Positions 15,510 through 23,512 of a stretch of 64,000 nucleotides of DNA are shown here, piece by piece. The stretch comes from Caldilineaceae bacterium (GTDB taxonomy: Bacteria; Chloroflexota; Anaerolineae; Caldilineales; Caldilineaceae). The notes under the pieces were generated by a model, which saw nothing but the letters and a program-made list of their open reading frames with translations, had not been told where the DNA came from and did no database searches. The DNA lies in contig JAHBVG010000011.1 of assembly GCA_019637695.1 (NCBI GenBank), forward strand, positions 1 through 64,000. The letters are read 5' to 3'. The position numbers and the translations under genes are program-made. The first letter of the stretch is position 1. Each line of letters begins with the position of its first letter.

Positions 15510-17600
15510 ATGTTAAACAGTGACATTTTGAGTGGAATTTTTCGAGACTCAAACTACGGTATCGATCTCTTCAGTGAAGCAGAAATCGATATATTGCGCC
15601 AAACTATTGTCAGCAAACCGGGAAAAGGTCAGACGCTCCATTACATCAAATGTTTGGTGCGCAACCGTGAACTTGCACTCAAACCCGAAGAGATTGTGCG
15701 CCAACTTTATCTGCAACGTTTAATTCGTCAGTATGGCTATGAACGTCGACGGATTGCGGTTGAACACCCTGTCTACTTTGGCCGCCAGAAGAAACGGGCC
15801 GATATTGTGATCTTTGACCAGGAACGCCCAACCGTCGAATACGTGATCATTGAAGTGAAAAAGCCAAAGCTGCTGGACGGTAAGAACCAATTGCGTTCCT
15901 ACTGCAATGCTACCGGCGCACCAATGGCCATTTGGACAAACGGACAGGAAATTTCCTACTATCATCGGCGCGATCCCAACTACTTCGAACCGATTACCGA
16001 TATCCCCAATGCCAAACAGCAGTTGAGTGATATTCTCAACGAGCGTTTCACTTGGCGGGATCTAGTGGTCAAAGACACCATTACCAATGATCGCAAATCG
16101 CTTAAACAGATTATTCTGGACATGGAAGATGAAGTGCTGGCGAATGCGGGGGTCGATGTCTTTGAGGAAGTGTTCAAGCTGATTTTTACCAAACTCTACG
16201 ATGAGATGCAGAGCGCAGATGATCGCAAGTGGTTGGATCGCTTCCTTAAACGAGAACTGCCGAACCCAGAAGATCGGGCAGATTTTGAGCGAGTCCAACA
16301 GGTACTTGCGAATATGTTCGACAACGATTTCCGTGTGATGGAGTTTCGCAACACTGGGCAATCGGACAGCCAGCTTTATACCAAAATTCAGGGGTTGTTT
16401 AATGATGCCAAACGGCGTTGGGGTGGTGTTTTTGCCTCTGACAGCCGTATTGAGTTAACCCCGTCTCACCTTTCCGTCTGTATTGCCAGTTTGCAAAATG
16501 CCAAACTGTTCAACTCCAATTTGCAGGTGATCGACGAAGCTTTTGAATACTTGGTCAGTAAATCAGCTAAAGGTGAAAAGGGACAGTATTTCACGCCGCG
16601 CCATGTAATCGATATGTGTGTGAAGATGCTTAACCCACAGCGCGGGGAATACATGATCGACACCGCCGCCGGTTCTTGTGGTTTTCCGGTGCATACGATT
16701 TTTCACATGACCAGCCAACTTTTCAGCAATGTCGAACTATCTGCGGCTGATAGAGCAGACATTCTGCGCGTCTTTGGCATCGATTTTGATGAAAAAGTTG
16801 TGCGCGTAGCCCGCATGCTCAACCTAATCGCCGGAGATGGGGAAACAAACGTCTTGCATTTGAATACTTTAGACTACGAACGCTGGAATGAACGAGTCAA
16901 GGATGTAAACTGGCGTCGGGCGTATGGTTCAGGCTTTGATCGTTTGCAGGAGCTACAGAGCCACCGCAACGGCTATAAAGAGTTCAACTTTGGTGTACTG
17001 ATGGCAAATCCACCCTTTGCCGGGGACATTAAAGAGTCGCGGATTATTCATAAGTACGATCTAGGTTACAAGGGCGATAAACCGCAGGCAAAAGTCGGAA
17101 GAGATATTCTTTTCATTGAACGTAATTTGGATTTCCTGCGTCCTGGCGGACGGATGGCAGTTGTCTTGCCCCAAGGGCGGTTTAACAATATTTCTGACAA
17201 ATACATTCGAGACTTCATTGCTGAACGGGCGCGTATTCTGGCGGTGGTGGGGCTGCATGGGAATACCTTCAAGCCTCACACTGGTACGAAGACCAGCGTG
17301 CTTTTTGTGCAAAAGTGGAATGATGACGATAGCGATCCCCTTTACTACTGCCCGAAGGTAGAAGATTATCCGATCTTCTTTGCTGTATCGCAGAAAGGAG
17401 GCAAGGATAATTCAGGGGAGTATGAATGGGTTATGGGCGAGGATGGCCGGGCCAAACTGGACAGCCACGGTCATATGATCGTTCACCATGATCTCCATAA
17501 CCATGATGGCGCTCTGCCCAGTGGCATTGCGGAAGCATTCATAGCATTTGCCGTAGAACAAAACTTTGGCTTCTGGCAAGGAGAGACGCCAAATTTTTGA
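15510..17600 (+). CDS. Fused restriction endonuclease/N6-adenine methyltransferase (BcgI-like RM subunit)
   Basis: 696 residues. An N-terminal HsdR_N-type PD-(D/E)XK nuclease domain shows Asp98 in RADIVIFD and the E115-V-K117 motif. Helical spacing follows, then an HsdM-like methyltransferase with motif I DTAAGSCGF (about 384-392, a variant of DPACGSGGF) and motif IV NPPF at 500-503. No DEAD helicase/translocase domain is present here or nearby, so it is not classical type I. The architecture, one R-M chain plus a separate specificity subunit, is that of type IIB/IIG enzymes such as BcgI. Codon use is AT-richer than the surroundings, suggesting transfer. The stop overlaps the S gene start. 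Confidence 0.85.
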   Translation: MLNSDILSGIFRDSNYGIDLFSEAEIDILRQTIVSKPGKGQTLHYIKCLVRNRELALKPEEIVRQLYLQRLIRQYGYERRRIAVEHPVYFGRQKKRADIVIFDQERPTVEYVIIEVKKPKLLDGKNQLRSYCNATGAPMAIWTNGQEISYYHRRDPNYFEPITDIPNAKQQLSDILNERFTWRDLVVKDTITNDRKSLKQIILDMEDEVLANAGVDVFEEVFKLIFTKLYDEMQSADDRKWLDRFLKRELPNPEDRADFERVQQVLANMFDNDFRVMEFRNTGQSDSQLYTKIQGLFNDAKRRWGGVFASDSRIELTPSHLSVCIASLQNAKLFNSNLQVIDEAFEYLVSKSAKGEKGQYFTPRHVIDMCVKMLNPQRGEYMIDTAAGSCGFPVHTIFHMTSQLFSNVELSAADRADILRVFGIDFDEKVVRVARMLNLIAGDGETNVLHLNTLDYERWNERVKDVNWRRAYGSGFDRLQELQSHRNGYKEFNFGVLMANPPFAGDIKESRIIHKYDLGYKGDKPQAKVGRDILFIERNLDFLRPGGRMAVVLPQGRFNNISDKYIRDFIAERARILAVVGLHGNTFKPHTGTKTSVLFVQKWNDDDSDPLYYCPKVEDYPIFFAVSQKGGKDNSGEYEWVMGEDGRAKLDSHGHMIVHHDLHNHDGALPSGIAEAFIAFAVEQNFGFWQGETPNF

Positions 17601-18988
17601 TTGGCCCCAGTGGTGAACAGTTAAGTTTGGCTGAGTTCATTGCTGGGGCCGGATTGGATAATCGCATCAATATCATATCTCAAAACGCAATGCGTCGAAT
17701 CGACGCTGAGTTTTATTTGCCAAAATTCGAGAAAATCGAAGCTCTTGTGAATGCCTATCCAAGAACTGCGAAGCTTGAAAATCTTACGCGCAGGTTCAAC
17801 AAGGGGATTTTTGATATTAAGGCTGATGAATATGTGTCTGAAGGTATTCCATTCGTTCGGATAAGTAATCTAAAGGATTGTCTAATTAAAGAGGATTCTT
17901 TGGCATTTATAACTCCAGCACGGCATAGACAAGAATTCAAAACAGCTTTAAAGCGTTATGATTTGGCAATATCGAAGACAGCAATACCTGCTGCGTCAAT
18001 TGTTCAGTTGGATGCATGCAACACATCTCAAGACATAATTGCTGTAGAGACAAATCAATCTAGTGACTTTAACATCTATTTAGCGATTTACCTGAATTCT
18101 CAATTTGGACTTACCCAGATGGAACGTCACTTTCAAGGCAATATCCAACAGCACTTATCACTGGCTGACGCAAAATCGATCCGCATACCTGTCCCGCCAA
18201 CAGAATTTCTAACCCAGATGAGATCTCTGTTCGATTCGATGCTTGAGAAAAAAGAAAGCTCGGCACGCTTATATGAGCAAGCCGAAGATCTATTACTTAC
18301 CGGACTAGGACTTGATACCTTAGACCTGTCGCCTCAGTTGACGTACACCGGGACATTTGGAGAAATGGCTAATGCGGCTCGGTTTGATGGTGAGTATTTT
18401 CAGCCAAAGTATCAACGTGCGATGGACTTGCTTAAGTCAACGGGACAGACAATTGGATCTGTAGCTCGACTATCGAAACGTCGGTTTGTACCGAAGCACG
18501 GCAGAGCCTTTCATTATATTGAGATTAGCGACGTCACAAGTAAAGGCCGAGTGGAAGCATCTGAAATCTTCGGAGAAGATGCACCAAGTCGCGCTCAGTT
18601 TGTTGTACATTCTGGGGATGTTATTACCTCAACAGTTCGGCCCATTCGGCGTTTAAGCGCACTTATAGAACCGCCACAGCATGGGTACGTTTGTTCTTCT
18701 GGTTTCGCAGTGTTGCAGTCACAAGAAATTGAGCCAGAATTGTTATTGGTCTACCTACGTCTTCCGATTATTGCAGAAATCCTTGATTTGCATACCACAG
18801 CTTCAATGTATCCAGCTATATCTACAGCAGATCTGCTAGATATACCGATTGTAGTACCGAACAGCGTGATAACATCTCAAATTGTGCAAAAAGTAAAGCA
18901 GTCGAGGATGGCCGGATTAGAGGCAAAACAGTTACTGGAAACAGCCAAACAGACCATTGAACAAATGATTTTGGGGGAAACAGAGTAA
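17597..18988 (+). CDS. Restriction-modification specificity subunit (HsdS-like)
   Basis: 463 residues with two target-recognition modules, each beginning with a similar segment (RRIDAEFYLPKFEKI near residue 35 and ARFDGEYFQPKYQRA near 260) and each followed by a helical spacer (about 207-230 and 435-460). This two-half pattern is typical of S subunits that read a bipartite target. It starts at TTG 17597, sharing bases with the upstream TGA, so translation is coupled. The recognition sequence cannot be deduced. It is AT-rich and part of the same operon as the HEPN protein. Confidence 0.85.
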   Translation: MIGPSGEQLSLAEFIAGAGLDNRINIISQNAMRRIDAEFYLPKFEKIEALVNAYPRTAKLENLTRRFNKGIFDIKADEYVSEGIPFVRISNLKDCLIKEDSLAFITPARHRQEFKTALKRYDLAISKTAIPAASIVQLDACNTSQDIIAVETNQSSDFNIYLAIYLNSQFGLTQMERHFQGNIQQHLSLADAKSIRIPVPPTEFLTQMRSLFDSMLEKKESSARLYEQAEDLLLTGLGLDTLDLSPQLTYTGTFGEMANAARFDGEYFQPKYQRAMDLLKSTGQTIGSVARLSKRRFVPKHGRAFHYIEISDVTSKGRVEASEIFGEDAPSRAQFVVHSGDVITSTVRPIRRLSALIEPPQHGYVCSSGFAVLQSQEIEPELLLVYLRLPIIAEILDLHTTASMYPAISTADLLDIPIVVPNSVITSQIVQKVKQSRMAGLEAKQLLETAKQTIEQMILGETE

Positions 18989-18990
18989 AA

Positions 18991-19788
18991 ATGCCTACCC
19001 TCTATACTGCGAATTCTGAGAAATGGAAACTACTCGCAGATGTCGATTATTTCACGCAGTTTGTAATGGCGTGGATTCCGTTCAACGCCTGGTATCGTAA
19101 CTACTACCCCAGCATAACTCGTGATCGAGAAGCCATCAATGAGATCAAGTCAAATCCCAATAGCTTTCGCGATCGTTTACATAGTCTGATCACTGGCAAT
19201 GGAAATGAATGTGAAATGTTTCGTTCATTTGTGTCCCAACTGCATTATGAGTTGGGACGCAAGTATATTTATAACAACGGTGATCGTGTTTCTTTTGAAA
19301 GCATCGTCGTCGAGATAAATCCAAAAACCATAGAGTCAATCTCTAGAAACGGATGCACTTATGAAGCTAAGCGCAATATCCCAAGTAGACCGGGTAATGA
19401 AGTAGTGGTTTCGGTGACGAATCGTACATCTGCAGTAGTCTTTTCCTACACACAAACCAGCGGTTACAATCTGACTGAAATTGAATCCCAAGTTAGTTTT
19501 CGAAGGCTTTCAGCACCTCAACAGACGAATCTCCGTCAATGTTATACAGCGATAAATCCTCGTAATCCTATAAGTTTGATAAGCCGTGATCTGACAGAAG
19601 ATAACAGTATTCGTATGGGAACCTATCATTTCATCAACAATCCAGATTTGCTTTGCAAGGGTTTGATTGAGGTGTTATATCTTCTACGTAACGGCCTTTT
19701 TCACGGCGAAATTGTTCCAGACAGAGACACAAATGCTGTCTATGAACCGGCATATCGCATTCTCCATATGTTGATCCAAGCCCTTTAA
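18991..19788 (+). CDS. HEPN-motif protein co-encoded with the RM system
   Basis: 265 residues, function not established. Near the C-terminus, Arg233-Asn-Gly-Leu-Phe-His238 (LLRNGLFHGE) is a canonical RNxxxH HEPN ribonuclease motif set between hydrophobic helices. The N-terminal half begins with an aromatic stretch (FVMAWIPFNAWYRNYYPS). Only two bases separate it from the S gene, so it is the third gene of the RM operon. By analogy with PrrC, a HEPN anticodon nuclease tied to a type I RM system, it may be a guard RNase, but it has no NTPase domain. The alternative is a structural or regulatory protein with a non-catalytic HEPN fold. Confidence 0.6.
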   Translation: MPTLYTANSEKWKLLADVDYFTQFVMAWIPFNAWYRNYYPSITRDREAINEIKSNPNSFRDRLHSLITGNGNECEMFRSFVSQLHYELGRKYIYNNGDRVSFESIVVEINPKTIESISRNGCTYEAKRNIPSRPGNEVVVSVTNRTSAVVFSYTQTSGYNLTEIESQVSFRRLSAPQQTNLRQCYTAINPRNPISLISRDLTEDNSIRMGTYHFINNPDLLCKGLIEVLYLLRNGLFHGEIVPDRDTNAVYEPAYRILHMLIQAL

Positions 19789-19854
19789 GTTAATAATAGG
19801 GCGCAGCAATTGCCGCGCCCTGGAATCTTCTGCACTTCCCATTACATAAACACG

Positions 19855-20106
19855 TTAGTGTTCTTTGTCCTTGGGCGGATTGGGGTCCGACCCATAGCTA
19901 TCTTTGCTGCGGATCTTGCCGTCCATACCGTGGACGACAACTTCTCCCTGTTGATTGATCGCAACTTGGATCGCAGAATCCCAGGCTTGCTGCTGGGTAT
20001 CGGTAATCCGGGTTGCTCGCTGATTGCCATCAGCCTTGTGTTGCCACTTGCCGTCCGGTCGTCGTGTCACACGCTGCGTATTGGGTTTTTGTGAATTCTT
20101 CGCCAT
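19855..20106 (-). CDS. DUF2188 domain-containing small protein
   Basis: 83 residues. It contains the DUF2188 pattern: WQHKADGNQRATRI (here with Ala-rich exchanges), a QQAWDSA helix, GEVVVHGMDGKI, and the ending KDSYGSDPNPPKDK. The function of the family is unknown; members are small, soluble and widespread in accessory regions. It is the last gene of a minus-strand unit with the two genes to its right, and converges with the HEPN gene. Confidence 0.75.
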   Translation of the reverse strand: MAKNSQKPNTQRVTRRPDGKWQHKADGNQRATRITDTQQQAWDSAIQVAINQQGEVVVHGMDGKIRSKDSYGSDPNPPKDKEH

Positions 20107-20153
20107 AGAAAACCTCCTATTATCAAGGGAAGTGCAGGACAGATTCAGCGAAT

Positions 20154-20429
20154 CTACTGTTTGCCGCCATCGCTCGGCGCTGCGGCTGCTGGCGGTGGTG
20201 CACTCTGCGGACTTTGCCCACTGCTGGCCGGTTGTCCGCTGTCGACTTGCGCCGCTGGTTTCAAAAGTGCTGGCGGAGGCAGTGGAACTTGTAGCCCTCG
20301 TTGTTCTTGCCCTGGTAGTCCTTGCAGCAGTTGTGGCGGCGGCGGTGGCACAGAGAGACCTCCCTTCACTGCTGTCGGTTCAACATTTGCTTTTTCTGGT
20401 CGATTAGTTGGTTTCTGATTGTCTGCCAT
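20154..20429 (-). CDS. Small proline-rich protein of unknown function
   Basis: 91 residues from ATG 20429 (GGGAG upstream). Low-complexity composition with poly-proline runs (VPPPPPQLL, PLPPPALL) and an Ala/Pro-rich end (SAPPPAAAAP). No family recognised. It may be intrinsically disordered and bind its membrane neighbour. It starts 8 bases after the upstream membrane-protein gene and precedes the DUF2188 gene by 47 bases, consistent with one operon. The strand choice is supported by ribosome-binding sites in all three genes. Confidence 0.5.
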   Translation of the reverse strand: MADNQKPTNRPEKANVEPTAVKGGLSVPPPPPQLLQGLPGQEQRGLQVPLPPPALLKPAAQVDSGQPASSGQSPQSAPPPAAAAPSDGGKQ

Positions 20430-20437
20430 TTGCTCCC

Positions 20438-20851
20438 TCACAAATTGAACTGGATAAAGCTGATCATCGAAATCACGCCCAAAACAAAGGTCAGTCCACC
20501 CGAAAACGTCAGAAAGCCCGTTGCCCAGTCCCAAAAACCACCAGGGCGCTTTTTCCCCAATTCTCCCTTATCGAGCTGTCTGATTGCTTCGCGCATGGCT
20601 CTGGCGCTAAGCCAGAACGAGAAAAGCACACATGCCAGACTTACTGCCCAGCAGAGCCAGGCACCAGCGAGCCACAGAGTTTGCGCAGCATTGGACAGGT
20701 CTACAATGTCTTTGACAAAGGTTAGCGACAGGCCGAGCGCCCCACCGGACAGAGCAATCACAGTCTTGTCGAACGACTCGACAGCTTTTTGTTCAAGAGC
20801 AACAAGTTGTTGACGATATTCGGCTGCGAGATCTTCGATTGTTTGGGCCAT
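20438..20851 (-). CDS. Three-TM membrane protein of unknown function
   Basis: 137 residues from ATG 20851 (GGAG and AAGG upstream). After an amphipathic N-terminal helix (TIEDLAAEYRQQLVALEQ) come three hydrophobic segments: KTVIALSGGALGLSLTFV (about 32-50), WLAGAWLCWAVSLACVLF (about 60-80) and a C-terminal one (about 112-135). I do not recognise a named family. Its location beside a restriction system and its size fit small membrane effectors of defence modules, but that is only inference. It has an extended -10 promoter 141 bases upstream. Confidence 0.55.
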   Translation of the reverse strand: MAQTIEDLAAEYRQQLVALEQKAVESFDKTVIALSGGALGLSLTFVKDIVDLSNAAQTLWLAGAWLCWAVSLACVLFSFWLSARAMREAIRQLDKGELGKKRPGGFWDWATGFLTFSGGLTFVLGVISMISFIQFNL

Positions 20852-20991
20852 CCTTAATCTCCATAAAAAAACAGCGCCGCACTGGCGCTGAATCAAATCT
20901 GGAAAAAGTGGTGGAAACAACATGTCTCCATCCAGGACTCTCTATGGGCAACAAAAGAAAAGCAGGTTAGCACATCGGTTCGCATGAAGCG

Positions 20992-21000
20992 ATTATAACA
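20992..21000 (-). promoter_or_regulatory. Extended -10 promoter of the three-gene minus operon
   Basis: The minus strand reads TGTTATAAT, an exact extended -10, 141 bases upstream of the membrane-protein start. No consensus -35 is seen. Confidence 0.5.
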
Positions 21001-21430
21001 CAGAGAAAATTGAGCAGCAAGGGTACTGCAATGGATTTCGTAAAGAAAATATACTTTCTAATACAGTTCTAATGCAGCAGCTTTAAGCCACTGTTTTGAA
21101 TTCTCTTTTCTCTGCAGGCTTTCACTACCGTACTGCTAGATAATGAAACGGAGCGTAGGCGGATGTCAAGTCTGCATCGTCGTGGGGGGATCGATTCATT
21201 TTCAGACTCCGTGAACTCGACATAGCCAGGTCGCTGCCCTAATGGGCGTGGTTTCCTACCTATTTTGTCATCTTTTCCCCATCTGCCCGACCAGCTTTGA
21301 TAGTCGGCGTCTCTTTCCGCCATAGCCACGCCCATCCTCCCCCGCGGGGATCGTCCTGGGGCGGCGTAAGAACTTCCATAGATTCTTGTCAGGACAGACA
21401 AAATCTGGAATGAAAACTATCGTTCATTGG
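21001..21430. other. 430-nt spacer with dyad but no supported gene
   Basis: No convincing ORF is present. A 10-bp inverted repeat (ATGGGCGTGG at 21242-21251, complement at 21326-21335) encloses 74 nt with smaller hairpins (CCGAC/GTCGG) and is followed by CCCCGCGGGG. It could be a structured RNA, but no known family is recognised. Confidence 0.4.
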
Positions 21431-21459
21431 TTGACAATTTGCCAGCCTCTGTCTATAAT
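21431..21459 (+). promoter_or_regulatory. Perfect sigma-70 consensus promoter upstream of the NYN gene
   Basis: TTGACA at 21431-21436 and TATAAT at 21454-21459 are separated by exactly 17 bases. This is the only full consensus promoter I found in the window. Transcription should start near 21466. Confidence 0.85.
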
Positions 21460-21465
21460 GACATC

Positions 21466-21528
21466 ATCAACACCGGCACTGGCGAAAGCCTTGTCGGCCC
21501 CCCCCAGGGTACGCTCTGGGGGTTTTTT
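21466..21528 (+). ncRNA. Putative ~63-nt structured RNA or attenuator leader of the NYN gene
   Basis: The predicted transcript contains a hairpin at 21473-21497 (CCGGCA/TGTCGG outer stem, GGC-GAAA-GCC inner stem with a GNRA tetraloop). It is followed directly by an intrinsic terminator. It would end 25 bases before the NYN start codon. It may be an attenuator controlling the nuclease, or an independent small RNA acting with it. No known RNA family is recognised. Confidence 0.55.
21501..21528 (+). terminator. Intrinsic terminator of the leader RNA
   Basis: CCCCCAG (21501-21507) pairs with CTGGGGG (21516-21522) around an 8-nt loop and is followed by six T residues (21523-21528). Confidence 0.85.
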
Positions 21529-21553
21529 ATTCACATGCTTTAAAGGTCTCCCC

Positions 21554-22207
21554 GTGTCATCTATCATCAAAACCGTGTTTCTTGTCGACGGCTTCAATCT
21601 CTACCACTCTGCCAAAGATGCAAGTCAGCAACTGGGTCTGTCTGGAACGGGTACCAAGTGGCTTGACATACGTTCATTATGCAGTTCTTACTTACACCTT
21701 ATCGATCGGAGTGCTCGATTCGAGAAGGTCTACTATTTTTCTGCCTATGCAACCCATTTGCAGAAGTTCAGCCCTGGAACCGTCCAAAGACATCGCCAGT
21801 ATGTTACCTGCCTGGAAGAAACAGGTGTCGCTGTAGAAATGGCAAGATTCAAACGTAAGTACATTACCTGCCCTTCGTGTCACCATACGACCGAACGTTA
21901 TGAGGAAAAAGAGACAGACGTGGCGATGGCTATCAAACTCTTAGAGGTCTTTATCTCTGGCGAGGCGGATGCGGTGATTTTAGTGACGGGCGACACAGAC
22001 TGTGCCCCTGCGGTTCGGACAGCGCAACAACTCTTCCCCCATAAACTGATAGGCTTCGCCTTTCCTCACGGCAGGAAGAACAAAGACCTGATCAATTTGT
22101 CTCCTTTACACTTCAGCATGAACGGGAAAAGCTATCTCAAGTATCAGTTTCCAGATCCATTTGTTTTATCGGATGGAAGACAGGTCCACAAGCCTACGAC
22201 TTGGTAA
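21554..22207 (+). CDS. NYN domain (LabA/PIN-like) nuclease
   Basis: 217 residues from GTG 21554, with AAAGG upstream. NYN-type acidic residues are visible in VFLVDGFNLYHS (Asp12), ETDVAMAIKLLE and VILVTGDTDCAPAV. A CxxC pair (YITCPSC) lies in the middle. The fold is that of PIN-like RNases; metal-dependent RNA cleavage is the family expectation, and the substrate is unknown. Members occur in phage-defence and RNA-turnover contexts. The gene is AT-richer than the chromosome and is separated from its strong promoter by the leader RNA and terminator described above, which would reduce expression unless anti-terminated. Confidence 0.8.
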   Translation: MSSIIKTVFLVDGFNLYHSAKDASQQLGLSGTGTKWLDIRSLCSSYLHLIDRSARFEKVYYFSAYATHLQKFSPGTVQRHRQYVTCLEETGVAVEMARFKRKYITCPSCHHTTERYEEKETDVAMAIKLLEVFISGEADAVILVTGDTDCAPAVRTAQQLFPHKLIGFAFPHGRKNKDLINLSPLHFSMNGKSYLKYQFPDPFVLSDGRQVHKPTTW

Positions 22208-22239
22208 ATTGCTGATGGTTGGACCTGCTGTTCAATAGG

Positions 22240-22335
22240 TTCTGCCATGTGGTATCGGTTAGAAACCGACACCTGCGATGGAAAGTGGGTTTCAACCCAC
22301 TGCAAGCCTGTTCACAACCCATTGCAACGGGTTTC
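22240..22335. repeat. Three tandem GGTT/AACC hairpins
   Basis: Three short dyads follow each other: ATCGGTTAGAAACCGAC, AGTGGGTTTCAACCCACT and AACCCATTGCAACGGGTT. They lie between the NYN gene and the antitoxin remnant, and the last one runs into the remnant's C-terminal codons. They may be a recombination scar or repeat cluster. Confidence 0.55.
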
Positions 22336-22628
22336 CTCTACCAGACGCTGAACTGATTCGGCGGGTTTACCGGCGTCGATCCCATACTTCTCCTTGAGCA
22401 CCTCCACTCGCCGCTCGCGGATCTCCTCGAAGACGGTCTCCAACGACACATCCGCTGCCTGTTCGCCTTCGATCTCGGCCAACAGTGTACCCAGTTCTTC
22501 CACCGCATCGGTGAAGCGGGCCAACCGTTCCAGCCGTTCGGTGGTGATCAGAATGCCTTCCGGCGATTGGCGGAGGTAGACCTCGTCGCCGGGTTTGATG
22601 TCCCACGCTTCGCTGATCGCCAGTGGAA
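22312..22628 (-). pseudogene. AbrB/MazE-type antitoxin, N-terminally truncated
   Basis: Reading leftwards from about 22628 the frame encodes ICRIPLAISEAWDIKPGDEV, YLRQSPEGILI and a helical tail. This is the second half of a SpoVT/AbrB swapped-hairpin domain plus the dimer/neutralisation tail of a VapB/MazE antitoxin. The first strand and any start codon in the right context are missing. The sequence upstream (to the right) belongs to a Uma2 gene on the other strand. No toxin follows. The final codons (CNGL) come from the hairpin repeat. Confidence 0.65.
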
Positions 22629-22847
22629 TGCGGCAAATTCGAGTTGTATCGGGACATTCCCACCTTTCGCGAGTACGTTCTCGTTCATCAGGACAAAATC
22701 CGCATTGAACATCACCGCGCGGACGGGAAAGGCGGCTGGCTGCTCACGGAAATGCAAGAATTGCAGGCAACCCTGACCTTTCAATCCGTCGGCGTCGCCA
22801 TCCCCGTGGCTCGGGTCTATGAACGGGTGGACTGGCTGATTGGCTGA
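22623..22847 (+). pseudogene. Uma2-family PD-(D/E)XK nuclease, C-terminal fragment
   Basis: About 74 codons encode KFELYRDIPTFREYVLV, HQDKIRIEHHR, GGWLLTE and VAIPVARVYERVDW, the characteristic C-terminal third of Uma2 (DUF820) proteins. The nuclease core with its catalytic residues is absent. It begins at the same point where the AbrB remnant on the opposite strand ends, so the two fragments were joined by one recombination or deletion event. Confidence 0.7.
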
Positions 22848-23191
22848 ACCGACGCTTCCCTTCGTCAGCCAGTAGCTGCTACCCATCCGCCGAAATCCTA
22901 GTACAGCCCGGCGCAAATCGCTACAAAGATAGGATTGCTCCCGTTGGGTCCGTGACCGGCGCAGAGCAGGAACTATAATGAATTCCAGCATATCCCCGAT
23001 CTGGTTGTCTGTACCCCTACTGCCTGCGCGTATGCATCCTTCTTCTTGAAAGACATAGACACACAGGGATCTACAGTGTACACAGGAAAGTTGTTCCTGT
23101 CGCTTTGAACGGTGTAGTATACTACCCTTCAGAACAGGGACGCCTGCCCTGTTGCCGATCCCAGCAAAACCTGAACCACGAGGAAGGATTC
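22848..23191. other. 344-nt spacer upstream of clpS
   Basis: No gene or repeat is recognised. A possible clpS promoter is TTGTTC near 23092 with TAGTAT 18 bases further on. AGGAAGG at 23181-23187 is the clpS ribosome-binding site. Confidence 0.4.
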
Positions 23192-23512
23192 ATGGCTGAG
23201 ATACTCCTGCGCACGGATGTGGAAACCGAAAGCGACGTCGCCCTTGATGTCACCGATGCGGACGAGGGCAAGTGGCGCATCCTCATCCACAACGACGATG
23301 TGACGCCGTATGATTTTGTGATCATGGTGTTGCTGCGTATTTTTCGCCTGTCGCCCGAACTGGCGGAACACATCACCTGGCAGGCCCACACACTCGGCGT
23401 AGCGCCGGTCTGTACCCGTCCGCGGGGAGAAGCGGAACGGCTGATCACCGAGGCGCACACAGCGGCGCGTACCAACGGCTATCCGCTTACCTTTTCCATG
23501 GAGCCAAAATAG
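23192..23512 (+). CDS. clpS: ATP-dependent Clp protease adaptor ClpS
   Basis: N-end-rule adaptor that passes substrates to the Clp chaperone. 106 residues from ATG 23192. The core motif WRILIHNDDVTPYDFV is at about 28-43 (the usual NDD(Y/T)TP(F/M)(E/D)FV). The C-terminus has the expected GVAPVCTRPRGEAE segment. The N-terminal extension (TDVETESDVALDV) is acidic and disordered as in the family. The TAG stop overlaps the next gene's GTG by one base. It is separated from clpP/clpX by 20 kb. Confidence 0.9.
   Translation: MAEILLRTDVETESDVALDVTDADEGKWRILIHNDDVTPYDFVIMVLLRIFRLSPELAEHITWQAHTLGVAPVCTRPRGEAERLITEAHTAARTNGYPLTFSMEPK

Noticed and set aside
21069..21401. 110-codon minus-strand open frame upstream of the NYN gene
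   Set aside because: No recognisable domain, unusual Arg/Ser composition, no clear ribosome-binding site; treated as non-coding spacer.
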